Below are positions 16,638 through 25,848 of a DNA stretch of 64,000 bases, one piece after another. The DNA is taken from NCBI RefSeq assembly GCF_001425445.1, contig NZ_LMQU01000001.1, forward strand, positions 559,221 to 623,220, in the 5' to 3' direction. Source of the stretch: Devosia sp. Leaf420. Lineage in GTDB: Bacteria > Pseudomonadota > Alphaproteobacteria > Rhizobiales > Devosiaceae. How positions within the stretch are numbered: the stretch's first letter is position 1; every line of letters begins with the position of its first letter. The position numbers and the translations under genes are program-made. Below the pieces are notes generated by a model. It worked only from the letters and a program-made list of their open reading frames with translations, had not been told where the DNA came from and made no database searches.

Positions 16638-18010
16638 GCGGCGATTGCCGGGGTGACGCGGTTGGGCTTGATGAAGCGGCCATTGCCGGGCTGCGCCAGG
16701 ACGTTGGTGCCGTCGAAGACAAGATCGCCGCGGAGGAAGGTGGCGACCGGGGCGTGGCGAATGAGGCGGCCTTCATAGGGGCTCCAGCCGACGACGTTGT
16801 GGCCGCTGGCGGAGGGGTCGTAGTAGCGCGGGCGTTCGGTGAAGACGGCAAAGTCAGCGTCGAGCCCGAGGCCAAAGCCACCCTTTTGGTCCGCAATGCG
16901 GAAGAGGCGCGCCGGGTTGGATGCCAGCAGTTTTGCCGCGTGGGTCAGCGGCAGGTTGCGATCGGTGAGACCGTCGAGGAGAAGACTGGGGAGCACTTCC
17001 AGGCTCGGCATGCCCGAGGCGTTTTCGAGCATGACCGCGGACGACTTGCGTTCAAGGCCCCAGGAAACGTGGTCGGTCGAGACGATGGTGATATGGCCTG
17101 CGGCGAGATGCTGCCAGAGCTTTTCGCGTTCGGCGGCGGATCGGATCGGCGGATTGCATTTGGCGCGGCCGAGCATGCGCGACACATCTTCTTCCTCGCT
17201 ACAGACGAGATAGTGGATACAGGCTTCGATGGTCGCGTCGACGCCCTGAGCGCGATAGGCCTGGGCAATGTCGTAACCGCGGCCGACGGAGCAGTGAACG
17301 ATGTGGGCAGAGGCGCCAGTTGCCTGGGCGATTTCGTAGACTTCGGCGATGGCCAGAGTTTCGGCGATCGGCGGGCGGGATTCGCCATGGGTGCGGTAGT
17401 CCGTGCGGCCTGTTGCCTTGATGGCCTCGCTCCAGACCTGAACGCACTCATCGTTCTCGTTGTGCACGCCGGCGATCAGGCCGGTCTTGGCGACTTCGGT
17501 GAAGGCCGCATGCAGAAGCGGCGTCGGGATGCGCGGAAAACGAGTTGAATCGGTGTTGAAGGTCGAGAACTTGAAGGAGGCGGCGCCCGCTTCGGCCATT
17601 TCGGCGATATGGATCGGGCCATGCGCCGGATTGATCGTGCCATAGAGCGCGAAATCGACACGGGCCTGTTCGCCGGCACTGCGGGCCTTTTCGCGGATCA
17701 TGTCGCCAGTCGAAATCAAGAGGCCGGCGTCATAGGGCATATCGACGATGGTGGTGACGCCGCCGGCAGCGGCCGAGCGCGTCGACCAGATGAAATCTTC
17801 CTGGTCCTTTTGCGAGCGCGAATGGACCTGGCCGTCGATGACGCCAGGAAGGACGATGGCGTCGCCGAAATTGTGGACATCTTTTGCCGCGGGCGCCGTG
17901 CCCGAGCCGAGCATCGCGATCTTGCCATCGCGCACGGCGGCAAAGCCGCGCTCGACGATGCCGTCTTCGCCGACGAACCGGCCCTGGATGACTGTATCGA
18001 AATCACTCAT
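16634..18010 (-). CDS. Dihydropyrimidinase/hydantoinase/allantoinase-like cyclic amidohydrolase
   Basis: A 458-residue TIM-barrel amidohydrolase starting at the ATG at 18010. The metal-site order fits the cyclic amidase group: LPGVIDGQVHSR (60-65), the lysine expected to be carboxylated Lys147 in SFKFSTF, His183 in GVHNEND, His239 in IVHCS, and Asp313 in STDHVSW. The first metal histidine of the usual HxH motif is a glutamine (Gln61-Val-His63). Paired with the downstream N-carbamoyl hydrolase it probably opens a hydantoin, dihydropyrimidine or allantoin-like ring. Substrate is unknown; the neighbouring ammonia-lyase suggests an imidazole-derived hydantoin. Confidence 0.87.
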   Translation of the reverse strand: MSDFDTVIQGRFVGEDGIVERGFAAVRDGKIAMLGSGTAPAAKDVHNFGDAIVLPGVIDGQVHSRSQKDQEDFIWSTRSAAAGGVTTIVDMPYDAGLLISTGDMIREKARSAGEQARVDFALYGTINPAHGPIHIAEMAEAGAASFKFSTFNTDSTRFPRIPTPLLHAAFTEVAKTGLIAGVHNENDECVQVWSEAIKATGRTDYRTHGESRPPIAETLAIAEVYEIAQATGASAHIVHCSVGRGYDIAQAYRAQGVDATIEACIHYLVCSEEEDVSRMLGRAKCNPPIRSAAEREKLWQHLAAGHITIVSTDHVSWGLERKSSAVMLENASGMPSLEVLPSLLLDGLTDRNLPLTHAAKLLASNPARLFRIADQKGGFGLGLDADFAVFTERPRYYDPSASGHNVVGWSPYEGRLIRHAPVATFLRGDLVFDGTNVLAQPGNGRFIKPNRVTPAIAA

Positions 18011-18023
18011 GATTATGCTCCGT

Positions 18024-18524
18024 TCAATCCAGCGCCACGACCGGCGCAACCTGCGCATCATAGGCGATATCAAAGGTCTGCAAGAACTGCGTGGCAATGT
18101 CTGTGGGCACGCCGCGCAGTGCGAGGTACTGGCTGGCTGCAACGCCGCCTTCCCCACCTGCCGGCGGGAAGGCTTCGGCGAGCCGCTGGACATGCAGACG
18201 CTCGGCTTCAAGTTCAAGGCGTTTGATATCGTCGCGTAGCGCCTGTTCGGATGGCGCGGTGAAGCGCCCCTTCATGGCCTGGCGGGCGCGGCGGAGCGGT
18301 TCGATGGCGGCAGCGCGCCAGTCTTCGCTCTCGATCACCAGCGCATCGAGATTTTCGGCAGCAATGCCGTGGCCGACCCGATCGGCAATGCACAGCACCA
18401 AGAGCAGCGGCACATCGACATTGTACCGCTCCTGCAGGTCGAGGCAGGCACGGCCAAGCGCGGCGTCGCGATAGGCGGCGCACATATCGGGCCAGACGCG
18501 CTGGAGAAAGCCGGGATTGCTCAT
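18024..18524 (-). CDS. DUF2390 / TIGR02444 family small helical protein
   Basis: A 166-residue mostly helical protein, started at the ATG at 18524, which follows GAGGGCAAGACG. The first 80 residues show the family pattern: an aromatic start, LGRACLDLQERYNVDVPLLLVLCIADRVG, and a later IEPLRRARQAMKG. Function is unknown for the whole family. It sits between the last ATPase gene and the hydantoinase-like gene, 10 and 13 bases from them. That makes it part of the catabolic operon, an unusual place for a protein normally found alone. The family call is from pattern memory. Confidence 0.75.
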   Translation of the reverse strand: MSNPGFLQRVWPDMCAAYRDAALGRACLDLQERYNVDVPLLLVLCIADRVGHGIAAENLDALVIESEDWRAAAIEPLRRARQAMKGRFTAPSEQALRDDIKRLELEAERLHVQRLAEAFPPAGGEGGVAASQYLALRGVPTDIATQFLQTFDIAYDAQVAPVVALD

Positions 18525-18534
18525 CGTCTTGCCC

Positions 18535-19524
18535 TCACGCCGCCATGCCGGGCGCTGGCTCATCATGGTGATGATGGCAGGCGACCATCTGGCCACCTGG
18601 CGCGGTCTGCAAGGTTGGGACGACTTGGGCACAGATGTCGGTGGCGCGCGGGCATCGGCTGCGGAAGGCGCAGCCACCTTGGGGCCGATTGCGCGAGGGC
18701 ATCACGGTGCGCTTGCCATCGGGCTCGATCTTTCGCGTGGCATCGACCACGGGCACGGCTTCGAGCAGCGTGCGGGTATAGGGATGCGCCGGTCGGGTGT
18801 AGATCTGCGGCCCCGTGCCGATCTCGACAATGCGGCCCATGTAAAGCACGGCCACGCGATCGCTGACATTTTTGACGACCGCGAGATCGTGCGAAATGAA
18901 GATCAGCGCGAGATTACGGTTTTCGCGGATGTCCTGCAGCAGGTTGATGACCTGCGCCTGCACCGAGACGTCGAGCGAGGCGACCGGTTCGTCACAAACG
19001 ATGAGTTCAGGCTCGACGGCGAGCGAGCGGGCAATGGCGATGCGCTGGCACTGGCCGCCGGAAAACTGATGCGGCTTGCGCCCGGCAACGAGGTCGATAT
19101 CGAAGCCGACATCGGCGAGAGCGGACTGCACGCGGGTCTTGCGTTCGCTGGCGGGCTTGCCCTGGATGACGAGGCCCTCGGCGACGATGTCTTCGACATT
19201 GCGGCGCGGATTGAAGGACGAGAGAGGGTCCTGGAAAATCATCTGCAGGCGATTGCGCATGCGGCGCATGTCTTCGCTTGGCAGGGTGATGAGGTCCTGG
19301 CCCTTGTAGCGCACCGAACCCTTGGCCGTCGTATTGGCATTGGGCAGGAGGCGCAGGAGCGCGCGGCCGATGGTGGTCTTACCGCTGCCGCTTTCGCCGA
19401 CGAGGCCCAAGGTTTCCCCTGCCCCGACGGTGAAGGAGACGTCATCGACCGCCGTCATTTCCTTGCCGGCGCGGGTGAAGCTGACCGAGAGGTTCTGGAC
19501 CTCGAGAATGGCGTCACTGGACAT
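18535..19524 (-). CDS. ABC transporter ATPase, DppF/OppF type
   Basis: A 329-residue nucleotide-binding subunit; the ATG at 19524 overlaps the end of the DppD-type gene by 11 bases. Walker [11 protein letters not shown]-loop [12 protein letters not shown], signature FSGGQCQR, Walker B LIVCDEP and switch His in [10 protein letters not shown] are all intact. The C-terminal oligopeptide-transporter extension is complete, with the cysteine pattern [18 protein letters not shown] that often holds an iron-sulfur-like or structural motif. It works with the DppD, DppC, DppB and binding proteins of the same operon. Confidence 0.95.
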   Translation of the reverse strand: MSSDAILEVQNLSVSFTRAGKEMTAVDDVSFTVGAGETLGLVGESGSGKTTIGRALLRLLPNANTTAKGSVRYKGQDLITLPSEDMRRMRNRLQMIFQDPLSSFNPRRNVEDIVAEGLVIQGKPASERKTRVQSALADVGFDIDLVAGRKPHQFSGGQCQRIAIARSLAVEPELIVCDEPVASLDVSVQAQVINLLQDIRENRNLALIFISHDLAVVKNVSDRVAVLYMGRIVEIGTGPQIYTRPAHPYTRTLLEAVPVVDATRKIEPDGKRTVMPSRNRPQGGCAFRSRCPRATDICAQVVPTLQTAPGGQMVACHHHHDEPAPGMAA

Positions 19525-20539
19525 GGGCAACCTCCTGCGGCGCCTGGCGCGGCAGTTCAGCCAGCGGGAAATGGCAGGCAAAGCGATGGTCGGGGTGAAT
19601 GCCGGCCGACATCGGCGGCATCGCTTCATGGCAAATGGCCTGAGCCGACGGGCAGCGCGGCGCGAAGGGGCAACCGGCAGGACGATTGGCTAGGTTCGGC
19701 GGCTGGCCGGGAATGGTGCGGAGCCGTGTGTGTGCCGGCTGGTCCATGGCGGGCATGGCCGAGAGCAATGCTTCGGTATAGCGATGGCGCGGATTGCGAA
19801 AAACTTCGGCGGTCGGGCCATACTCAACGACATTGCCGCCATAGAGCACGAGGATTTCGTCCGTCCGCCCGGCGACGACGCCGAGATTGTGCGACACGAG
19901 GATCATCGACATCTGCCGCTCGGCCTGGATGGTCTGGAGCAAATCCAGCACTTCCTTTTGCACGGTCACGTCGAGCGCCGTCGTCGCTTCGTCGGCGATG
20001 AGCAGATCAGGCTGGCAGATGAGCGCCGCCGCAATCATGATGCGCTGCTTCATGCCGCCCGAGAACTGGTGCGGATAATAATCGTAGCAATCCTCGGGGT
20101 CGGGAAGACCGACGAAGGATAGGAGTTCGATGGCGCGAGAGCGCGCTTCGACCTTGCTCAGGCCCATATGGATGCAGCCGGCTTCCTCGATCTGCCGCCC
20201 GATCTGGACGAAAGGATTGAGCGAGGTCATCGGGTTCTGGAAGACGATGCCGACCTTGCGGCCGATCAGCCGGGCACGATCTCGCGGCTTCAGCGCAAGC
20301 AGGTCCTGCCCTTCAAGTTCGATCCGGCCCATGGTCTTGAGGCCCTTGGGCGCGATGCCCATGATGGCCTTGACCAGCATGGACTTTCCGGCGCCGGATT
20401 CACCGACAATGCCCAGAGCGCGGCGGGGCGCGAGGGTGAAGTTGATGTCCTGAAGGATCTGCAAGGGACCGGAGACAGAGTCCATCTCACAGGTCATGGC
20501 GGCGCAGGAGAGGATCGGGCGAGGAGCTTCGGAATACAT
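19514..20539 (-). CDS. ABC transporter ATPase, DppD/OppD type
   Basis: A 341-residue nucleotide-binding subunit. I use the ATG at 20539, right after the permease stop and a GGGAGAGC ribosome site; the longer frame overlaps the permease. Walker A is GESGAGKS, Q-loop [10 protein letters not shown], signature FSGGMKQR (the usual DppD variant), Walker [13 protein letters not shown] and switch His in LVSHNLGVV. The C-terminal extension carries [16 protein letters not shown]. It forms a heterodimer with the downstream DppF-type ATPase. Confidence 0.95.
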   Translation of the reverse strand: MYSEAPRPILSCAAMTCEMDSVSGPLQILQDINFTLAPRRALGIVGESGAGKSMLVKAIMGIAPKGLKTMGRIELEGQDLLALKPRDRARLIGRKVGIVFQNPMTSLNPFVQIGRQIEEAGCIHMGLSKVEARSRAIELLSFVGLPDPEDCYDYYPHQFSGGMKQRIMIAAALICQPDLLIADEATTALDVTVQKEVLDLLQTIQAERQMSMILVSHNLGVVAGRTDEILVLYGGNVVEYGPTAEVFRNPRHRYTEALLSAMPAMDQPAHTRLRTIPGQPPNLANRPAGCPFAPRCPSAQAICHEAMPPMSAGIHPDHRFACHFPLAELPRQAPQEVAHVQ

Positions 20540-20540
20540 C

Positions 20541-21461
20541 TCAGCTCTCCCGTTCGCGGCTGTTGAGGCGTTGGGCGAGATAGTCGCCGATGGTGTTGAA
20601 GGCATAGACGGTCAAGACGATGGCGAGCACGGGTCCCACGATGAGAATGGGGAAGCGGCTCAAGAGATCGGTCGAGCTGGCGATCATTCCACCCCAGCTC
20701 GGTGCCGGCGCAGGAATGCCGTAGCCAAGAAAGCTCAGCGAGCCCTCTGTGATGATGAGGCCAGCCATCAGCGTCGGCATGACGGCGGTCAGGGCCGGAA
20801 TGAGATTGGGCAGGATTTCCTTGAGGAGGATGCGGCCATCGGTGGCGCCCATGGCGCGGGCGGCCAGCACATAGTCGCGGTTGGACTGCGAAATGACGCC
20901 GGCTTTGGCAACGCGGGCATAGGTGCCGATATCAAAAATGCCGAGGACGACGATGATGGTGACGACGGACGGACCAGTGACCGCGACGAAGGCGAGCACG
21001 ACCAGCGTCGAGGGCATGGCGGCAAGCGCATTGGCGAAGAGATCGACACCGCGCTCGAATATGCCGCGATAGTAGCCGGCGAGCATGCCGAGGAGGAGCC
21101 CGGCGACGAGGGCGATTGTCGTCGAAATGGCGACGATCATCATCGAGGTCCGCGCGCCATAGAGCACGCGCGAGAAAATGCTGCGGCCGATATCGTCGGT
21201 GCCAAGGAGGCCATTGAGCGACCATTCCGGCAGAGCCGAGAAATCGCCATAGGGCAGTTTCGGGCTGACAAGACCGGGGATGAAATCGACGAAGAGCGCG
21301 ATCAGCACCAGCAGGACGAGAAAGATCGCCGCCAGCATTTCAAAGGGCGAGGCGCCGGGGAGTTTGAGGCGGCTCGACCAGGGCATGGCGTGGCGCACGA
21401 TCTCGCCGAGCTTGGCATCGGGGCCAAGCTTGAAGACGGGGGAATTGCCGATATCGGTCAT
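20541..21461 (-). CDS. ABC transporter permease, DppC/OppC type
   Basis: A 306-residue inner-membrane subunit, started at the ATG at 21461, which overlaps the DppB stop. The N-terminal cytoplasmic stretch precedes helix one (FEMLAAIFLVLLVLIALFV); LLGTDDIGRSIFSRVLYGAR is the DppC hallmark. The EAA loop is NRDYVLAARAMGATDGRILL, and EGSLSFLGYGIPAPAPSWG is the conserved late segment. Five to six membrane helices are expected. Confidence 0.95.
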   Translation of the reverse strand: MTDIGNSPVFKLGPDAKLGEIVRHAMPWSSRLKLPGASPFEMLAAIFLVLLVLIALFVDFIPGLVSPKLPYGDFSALPEWSLNGLLGTDDIGRSIFSRVLYGARTSMMIVAISTTIALVAGLLLGMLAGYYRGIFERGVDLFANALAAMPSTLVVLAFVAVTGPSVVTIIVVLGIFDIGTYARVAKAGVISQSNRDYVLAARAMGATDGRILLKEILPNLIPALTAVMPTLMAGLIITEGSLSFLGYGIPAPAPSWGGMIASSTDLLSRFPILIVGPVLAIVLTVYAFNTIGDYLAQRLNSRERES

Positions 21462-22420
21462 GATACTTTCACCCGTGGGTCGATGAGCGCATAGCCGAGA
21501 TCGACCAGCATGAAGACGATGACGAAGATGACGACGGTGAGCGATAGGATAGCCTGGACGAGCGGAATATCGTGGCTCTTGACGGCGCTCAGGATGGTCC
21601 AGCCGATGCCGGGCACGGCGAAATAGCTTTCGACGACGAAGGAGCCGGCGAGCATATAGGTCAGCGACAGGCCCATGACCGTCAGGATCTGCGGCATGGC
21701 GGGGCGCAGGGCATGATGGAAGAGAATGTAGCCGAGCGGCAGGCCCTTGGCGCGGGCGACGGCGATATAATCTTCCTGCAGCGTCGTGACGAATTCGTTG
21801 CGCGCCACGCGGTAGAGATAGGCCGTCTGGTGCATGCTGAGGCAAAGAACGGGCAGCGCTACATACCAGAGATTGGCCACCGGATTTTCGGTGAACTTGG
21901 CCCAGCCCGTCGCCGGGAACCAGCGCAGCACCATGGCAAAGAGATAAGAGAACAAGACCACGATGACGAAGGTCGGCACGGCGAGGAGCACCGTCGAGAT
22001 CGAACGCATGACCTTGTCGGCGAGCTTATTGGGATGGCTCGCGGTGTACATGGCAATCGGAATGCCGAGGAGCGACACGGCCATGGCAAGGAAGGCGATC
22101 TCGAAGGTTACGGCAGCGCGTTCGAGAACGACGCCGAGAATGGGTTGTTGGCTGAAGAGCGTCACCCCGAGATCACCGCGGAGGAGATCCCCGAGCCAGC
22201 TGAGATAGCGCTGCCAGAGCGGCAGGTCATAGCCATATTGGGCATTGAGCGCCGCGATCTGCTCTGGCGTTGCGTAATCGCCAAGGATCAGCTGCGCAGC
22301 CGAGCCGGGCGCCAGGCTTGAAAGGGCAGTGGCGCTAAAAGTCACCAGCAGGAAGACGAGAACCCCGGTGATCAATCGCGTCGATATGGCCCGAAAATAG
22401 GGCATTGCGCTATTCAGCAC
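21458..22420 (-). CDS. ABC transporter permease, DppB/OppB type
   Basis: A 320-residue inner-membrane subunit. I choose the GTG at 22420 because AGGGA lies six bases before it; an upstream GTG at 22459 and an ATG at 22405 are alternatives. The first helix is followed by LAPGSAAQLILGDYATPEQI and the YGYDLPLWQRYLSWL segment typical of DppB. The EAA loop is QEDYIAVARAKGLPLGYILF and the end is ALIDPRVKVS. It follows the isocitrate lyase-family gene after 75 bases. Confidence 0.92.
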   Translation of the reverse strand: MLNSAMPYFRAISTRLITGVLVFLLVTFSATALSSLAPGSAAQLILGDYATPEQIAALNAQYGYDLPLWQRYLSWLGDLLRGDLGVTLFSQQPILGVVLERAAVTFEIAFLAMAVSLLGIPIAMYTASHPNKLADKVMRSISTVLLAVPTFVIVVLFSYLFAMVLRWFPATGWAKFTENPVANLWYVALPVLCLSMHQTAYLYRVARNEFVTTLQEDYIAVARAKGLPLGYILFHHALRPAMPQILTVMGLSLTYMLAGSFVVESYFAVPGIGWTILSAVKSHDIPLVQAILSLTVVIFVIVFMLVDLGYALIDPRVKVS

Positions 22421-22495
22421 GTCAGTTCCCTTTCCTGTTCCGGCGGCGAGTTTTGACACCCACCGCCACCTTTGCGTTCACCTTCAATGGCGCGC

Positions 22496-23428
22496 TCAGA
22501 TGCGCTTCCACTCTTCTTCCGCGTCCATCCAGCCGATGTCGCGTTCGAGCAGGTTCCGCTGCTCTTCCTTGGTGTAGCCACCCATGTCGTGCTCATCGGA
22601 ATAGCGGGTGCTCTGCTCGGCAAAGACGCGCTTACCGAAATCCATCATTCCGTACATCGAGCCTTTTTCGAGGTAGTGCATGGTGACGAGGTTGAAGCCG
22701 AGGGCGCCGATATCTTCGAGTTCGACGAAGGGCTTGCCATTGACCCAGGCGATGTCGCCAAACATCTTCCAGCCCGGCAGCGCCGCGTTGACCTTCTTGC
22801 ACTCTTCGAGGGTGCGCAGACCATGGACATAGGTCATTTCAGCGCCGAGATCCTCGGCCTTGACGCAGCGCTCGATGGCGTCGTCGAGGCCCTTTTCGAG
22901 CTTGGACTCGGTGCGGGCGATGACGACACAATCGGTGTCGGCGCAGGCGTCGAGTGCGGCCTTGATCTTGGCCAGCCAGAGTTCCTGGGAAATCACCGGA
23001 TGCTCGATATTGCCATCGAGCTTGCCTTCGAGCGTCGCCTTTTCCATGGCGCGGCCGAAGCGGGCATAGCCGCGTTCGTTGGGCGTATCTTCGAGGAGAA
23101 TCGCGGCAGCGCCGGCCTTGGCGAGGCGGCGGCAGGTGCGATAGGCCTGGGCCACGTCACCGAAGCAATCGTCGGCGTCGATGATCAGCGGCAGCGGGGA
23201 GTAATCGGAAATGCGGTCGGTGGCCCAAACCAGCTCTTCCTGATTATGCAGGCCCATATCCGGCACGCCCGACATCGAAAAGCCGAGCGAGGCGCCCGAG
23301 AGCAGAATGGCTTCGAAACCAGCCATTTCCGCTGCCTTGGCCGAGTAGCAATCCCACACGCAAGGGGTGAAGACCTGCTTCTCGCCAAAGAGCTGGCGGA
23401 AGGTTTTTCTGGGGCGTTTGTCGAACAT
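22496..23428 (-). CDS. Isocitrate lyase / PEP mutase superfamily enzyme
   Basis: A 310-residue TIM-barrel lyase. The ATG at 23428 follows GAAGG by seven bases, better than the upstream ATG. Family marks are ILLSGASLGFSMSGVPD, the Mg-binding DADDCFG, RRLAKAGAAAILLEDT and VIARTESK. The KKCGH-type loop of true isocitrate lyase is absent; the position reads NERGYARFG. So it is nearer to oxaloacetate decarboxylase, carboxyphosphonoenolpyruvate mutase or dimethylmalate-lyase types. It lies between the binding protein and the permeases of a peptide-type importer, downstream of ubiD/ubiX, so it should cleave or decarboxylate a small acid from the imported compound. Confidence 0.87.
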   Translation of the reverse strand: MFDKRPRKTFRQLFGEKQVFTPCVWDCYSAKAAEMAGFEAILLSGASLGFSMSGVPDMGLHNQEELVWATDRISDYSPLPLIIDADDCFGDVAQAYRTCRRLAKAGAAAILLEDTPNERGYARFGRAMEKATLEGKLDGNIEHPVISQELWLAKIKAALDACADTDCVVIARTESKLEKGLDDAIERCVKAEDLGAEMTYVHGLRTLEECKKVNAALPGWKMFGDIAWVNGKPFVELEDIGALGFNLVTMHYLEKGSMYGMMDFGKRVFAEQSTRYSDEHDMGGYTKEEQRNLLERDIGWMDAEEEWKRI

Positions 23429-23481
23429 GAGATGACCTTCAGGTGTCATTGGATGGACGCCGTCGGCATCCGTTTTATGGG

Positions 23482-23509
23482 ACGGTGCCGCGGGGAGGCG
23501 CGGCACCGT
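23482..23509 (-). terminator. Intercistronic hairpin after the binding-protein gene
   Basis: A perfect 11-bp stem (ACGGTGCCGCG and CGCGGCACCGT, 6-base loop) lies 44 bases beyond the stop of the substrate-binding protein gene and before the lyase gene. No T-run follows. Such hairpins often protect the 3' end of binding-protein mRNA so that this subunit outnumbers the permeases. Confidence 0.6.
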
Positions 23510-23552
23510 TTGCTCCGTCACGAGGGAAGAACGGAGCGGTGTGGGCTAGAGC

Positions 23553-25172
23553 TTATTTTGCAGCGCAGGCGTCTTCACAGACGTAGAGATACTGCTTCTG
23601 CAAGATGCCGCCATTGGAGGGCACGATGCCGCCAGTGTTGTCGCGGAGCAGCAGGAAGCGCGTCTCCGAGCCAAAGATGTAGAGCGGCAGGTCCTCGGCA
23701 ATGACCTTCTGCACGTCGAGATAGGCAGCCTTGACCTGAGCCTGATCCATGGTCGCATTGGCGGCATTGAGATAGCCGTCCATGGCTTCGCTCGAATACT
23801 GGCCCCAGTTGTCGACGCCACCGGTCTTGAGAAGGTTCGAGATGATCGGCTCGGCGCCATTGGCCACGAGCACGCCACCATCGACGCAGAGGTCGAAATT
23901 GACCTGGGTCTGGCACTGCGGCTTAAGCATGGCCTGGTCGACGAGTTCGAGCTCGACTTCGACGTTTTCGTAGGCCGACAGCACCTGCTGCAAGTACGAA
24001 GCGAGACGCTTGAGGTCCGAGTTCGAATAGGTGACGAGCTTCATCTTGAACGGCTTGCCGTCGGCAGCCAGTTCGTTGAAGAGCTCCTGCGCCTTTTCCG
24101 GGTCGTAGGTCGGCAGAGTGTATTCGGTCTGATAGTAAGGCGAGGCTTCGGTGAAATAGTTGGTCGGGGTCACATAGCCATCGACCTGGGTATAGGCCTG
24201 CATCAGGCGGGCCGGATCGACCGCGTGGTAGAAGGCTTCACGCGCGCGGTGATCGGTGAAGCTGCCGGCGACCTGATTGAAATAGGCGCGATAAAGGCCC
24301 GGGATCGGGATTTCATGCGTCGTCACACCGGGTGCTTCGGCATTGGCGCCGAACTGGTAGGGATAGCCCGCCATCATCTGCGCGCCGCCCTGAACCACAG
24401 TCGAGATACGGCTGTTGGTTTCCGGGATGATCGCGAATTTCAGCGTGTCGAGATAGGGGCGCGGCTGGTCCCAATAGTCCGGATTGCGCTCGAACGAGAG
24501 CGAAATGCCCTGATCCCAGCTTTCAAAGAGGAAGGGGCCAGCGCCGACCGGCTTGATCGCGGCCTTATCCGAGCCGGCAGCTTCGAGCGCCGCGGGCGAC
24601 GCAACGAAAGGCGCGGACTGGGCGACAGTCGAACCGAAATTGCGGTTCGGAGTCGGCAGGGTGATTTCGATGGTCAGGGGGTCGATGATCTTGACGCCGT
24701 CGATCCAGGACGAAACGAAGGGCTGGGCCGGTGCGAGCGTGTCGGGATTGGCGGCGCGCTTCCAGTTGTAGACCACGGCTTCGGCATCATAGGGATTGCC
24801 GTCGGTGAATTTCACGTTCGGACGCAGCTTGAGGGTCCAGACCTTGGCGTCGTCACTGGTCAGGCTCTCGGCCATGCCGCCCTGAACCTTGCCTTGGAGG
24901 TCGACATAGACCAGGAAGCCATACACGGAATCGAGCTGATCCATTGGGCCGCCCGGGAAGGTGCCCGAGGTGATGGCCGGATCCCAGCTCTTGATATCGG
25001 AGCCGGCGATGATGGTCATTTCACCGCCGCTCACGGCCTGCTCGTCGGCCTGAGCAAAGGCGTTGCTGGTCATGCCGGTCAAAACCGAGGTGCCGAGCAG
25101 AGCGAGTGCAAGCGCAGCGGCTCGGCCCATGCGGGCGGCGCGCGACTTGCTGGTAGTCGTCAGATTGTTCAT
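23553..25172 (-). CDS. Peptide-type ABC substrate-binding protein (SBP family 5)
   Basis: A 539-residue periplasmic protein. The ATG at 25172 has GGAG six bases upstream; a nearer upstream ATG overlaps that site. Residues 1-40 form a Sec signal peptide (basic start, LALALLGTSVLTG core, NAFAQA cleavage). The mature part has the family's LKLRPNVKFTDGNPYDAEAVVYNWKRA, the central VGAGPFLFESW, and a hinge DHRAREAFYHAVDPARL. Two C-terminal cysteines (CEDACAAK) and an internal CQTQ...DLC pair suggest disulfides. It is the third gene of the ubiD-led operon and should capture the substrate that the downstream enzymes break down. Confidence 0.94.
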   Translation of the reverse strand: MNNLTTTSKSRAARMGRAAALALALLGTSVLTGMTSNAFAQADEQAVSGGEMTIIAGSDIKSWDPAITSGTFPGGPMDQLDSVYGFLVYVDLQGKVQGGMAESLTSDDAKVWTLKLRPNVKFTDGNPYDAEAVVYNWKRAANPDTLAPAQPFVSSWIDGVKIIDPLTIEITLPTPNRNFGSTVAQSAPFVASPAALEAAGSDKAAIKPVGAGPFLFESWDQGISLSFERNPDYWDQPRPYLDTLKFAIIPETNSRISTVVQGGAQMMAGYPYQFGANAEAPGVTTHEIPIPGLYRAYFNQVAGSFTDHRAREAFYHAVDPARLMQAYTQVDGYVTPTNYFTEASPYYQTEYTLPTYDPEKAQELFNELAADGKPFKMKLVTYSNSDLKRLASYLQQVLSAYENVEVELELVDQAMLKPQCQTQVNFDLCVDGGVLVANGAEPIISNLLKTGGVDNWGQYSSEAMDGYLNAANATMDQAQVKAAYLDVQKVIAEDLPLYIFGSETRFLLLRDNTGGIVPSNGGILQKQYLYVCEDACAAK

Positions 25173-25263
25173 GTGTTTCTCCATTTTTTGCGGCCTCCTT
25201 TCTCCAGAGGAAGCCCGTTCCCTTATTCATGCTGGCTGAGGCGGCCAGCGGACGCGTCCCTGA

Positions 25264-25845
25264 CTAGCTCAGACCTCCTTCTTTCCATCGGCGCACACTG
25301 GGGTGGTCGAGATCGAACAGGTCCAGAGCGCGACCCACTGTCTGGCTCACCAGATCGTCGAGCGTCTTCGGACGGGTATAGAAGCTGGGCACGGGCGGCA
25401 TGATAATCGCCCCGCTGCGCGTTGCCGTGTCCATCAACGCGATGTGACCGGCATGAAGCGGGGTCTCGCGCACCATCAGGACGAGCTTGCGACGCTCCTT
25501 GAGGCAAACGTCGGCGGCCCGCGAAATGAGATCGTCGGAATAGCAATGGGCTACTGCGCTCAGCGTCTTGATCGAGCACGGCGCGACCAGCATGCCTTCG
25601 CATTTGAACGAGCCGGAGGCCACCGCTGCCCCGATATCCTTATGCGGATAGGTGACATCGGCCAGAGCGCGAATTTCCTCGGCAGAGCCAACGACGCCCT
25701 CTTCCATGGCCGTGCGCACACCGGCGCTCGACATGATGAGATGGGTTTCGATGCCTTCGATTTCGCGCAGCATCTTGAGCGCCTGCACGCCGTAGCAAGC
25801 GCCGGAGGCTCCGGTAATCGCAACGATCATACGGCGCTTGTGCAT
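25264..25845 (-). CDS. ubiX: UbiX-type flavin prenyltransferase
   Basis: A 193-residue flavoprotein that attaches a dimethylallyl group to FMN to make prenylated FMN, the cofactor of UbiD decarboxylases. The N-terminal FMN site IVAITGASGACYG and the later SFKCEGMLVAPCSIKTLSAVA, LVLMVRETPLHAGH and MPPVPSFYTRPKTLDDLV are classic UbiX motifs. It lies three bases after ubiD and the two are surely co-translated. It is positioned to activate the adjacent UbiD homologue rather than to serve ubiquinone synthesis. Confidence 0.95.
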   Translation of the reverse strand: MHKRRMIVAITGASGACYGVQALKMLREIEGIETHLIMSSAGVRTAMEEGVVGSAEEIRALADVTYPHKDIGAAVASGSFKCEGMLVAPCSIKTLSAVAHCYSDDLISRAADVCLKERRKLVLMVRETPLHAGHIALMDTATRSGAIIMPPVPSFYTRPKTLDDLVSQTVGRALDLFDLDHPSVRRWKEGGLS

Positions 25846-25848
25846 GGC

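Noticed and set aside
18517..20001. 494-codon open frame on the + strand
   Set aside because: Antisense to the two ABC ATPases; composition is that of a reverse-strand shadow.
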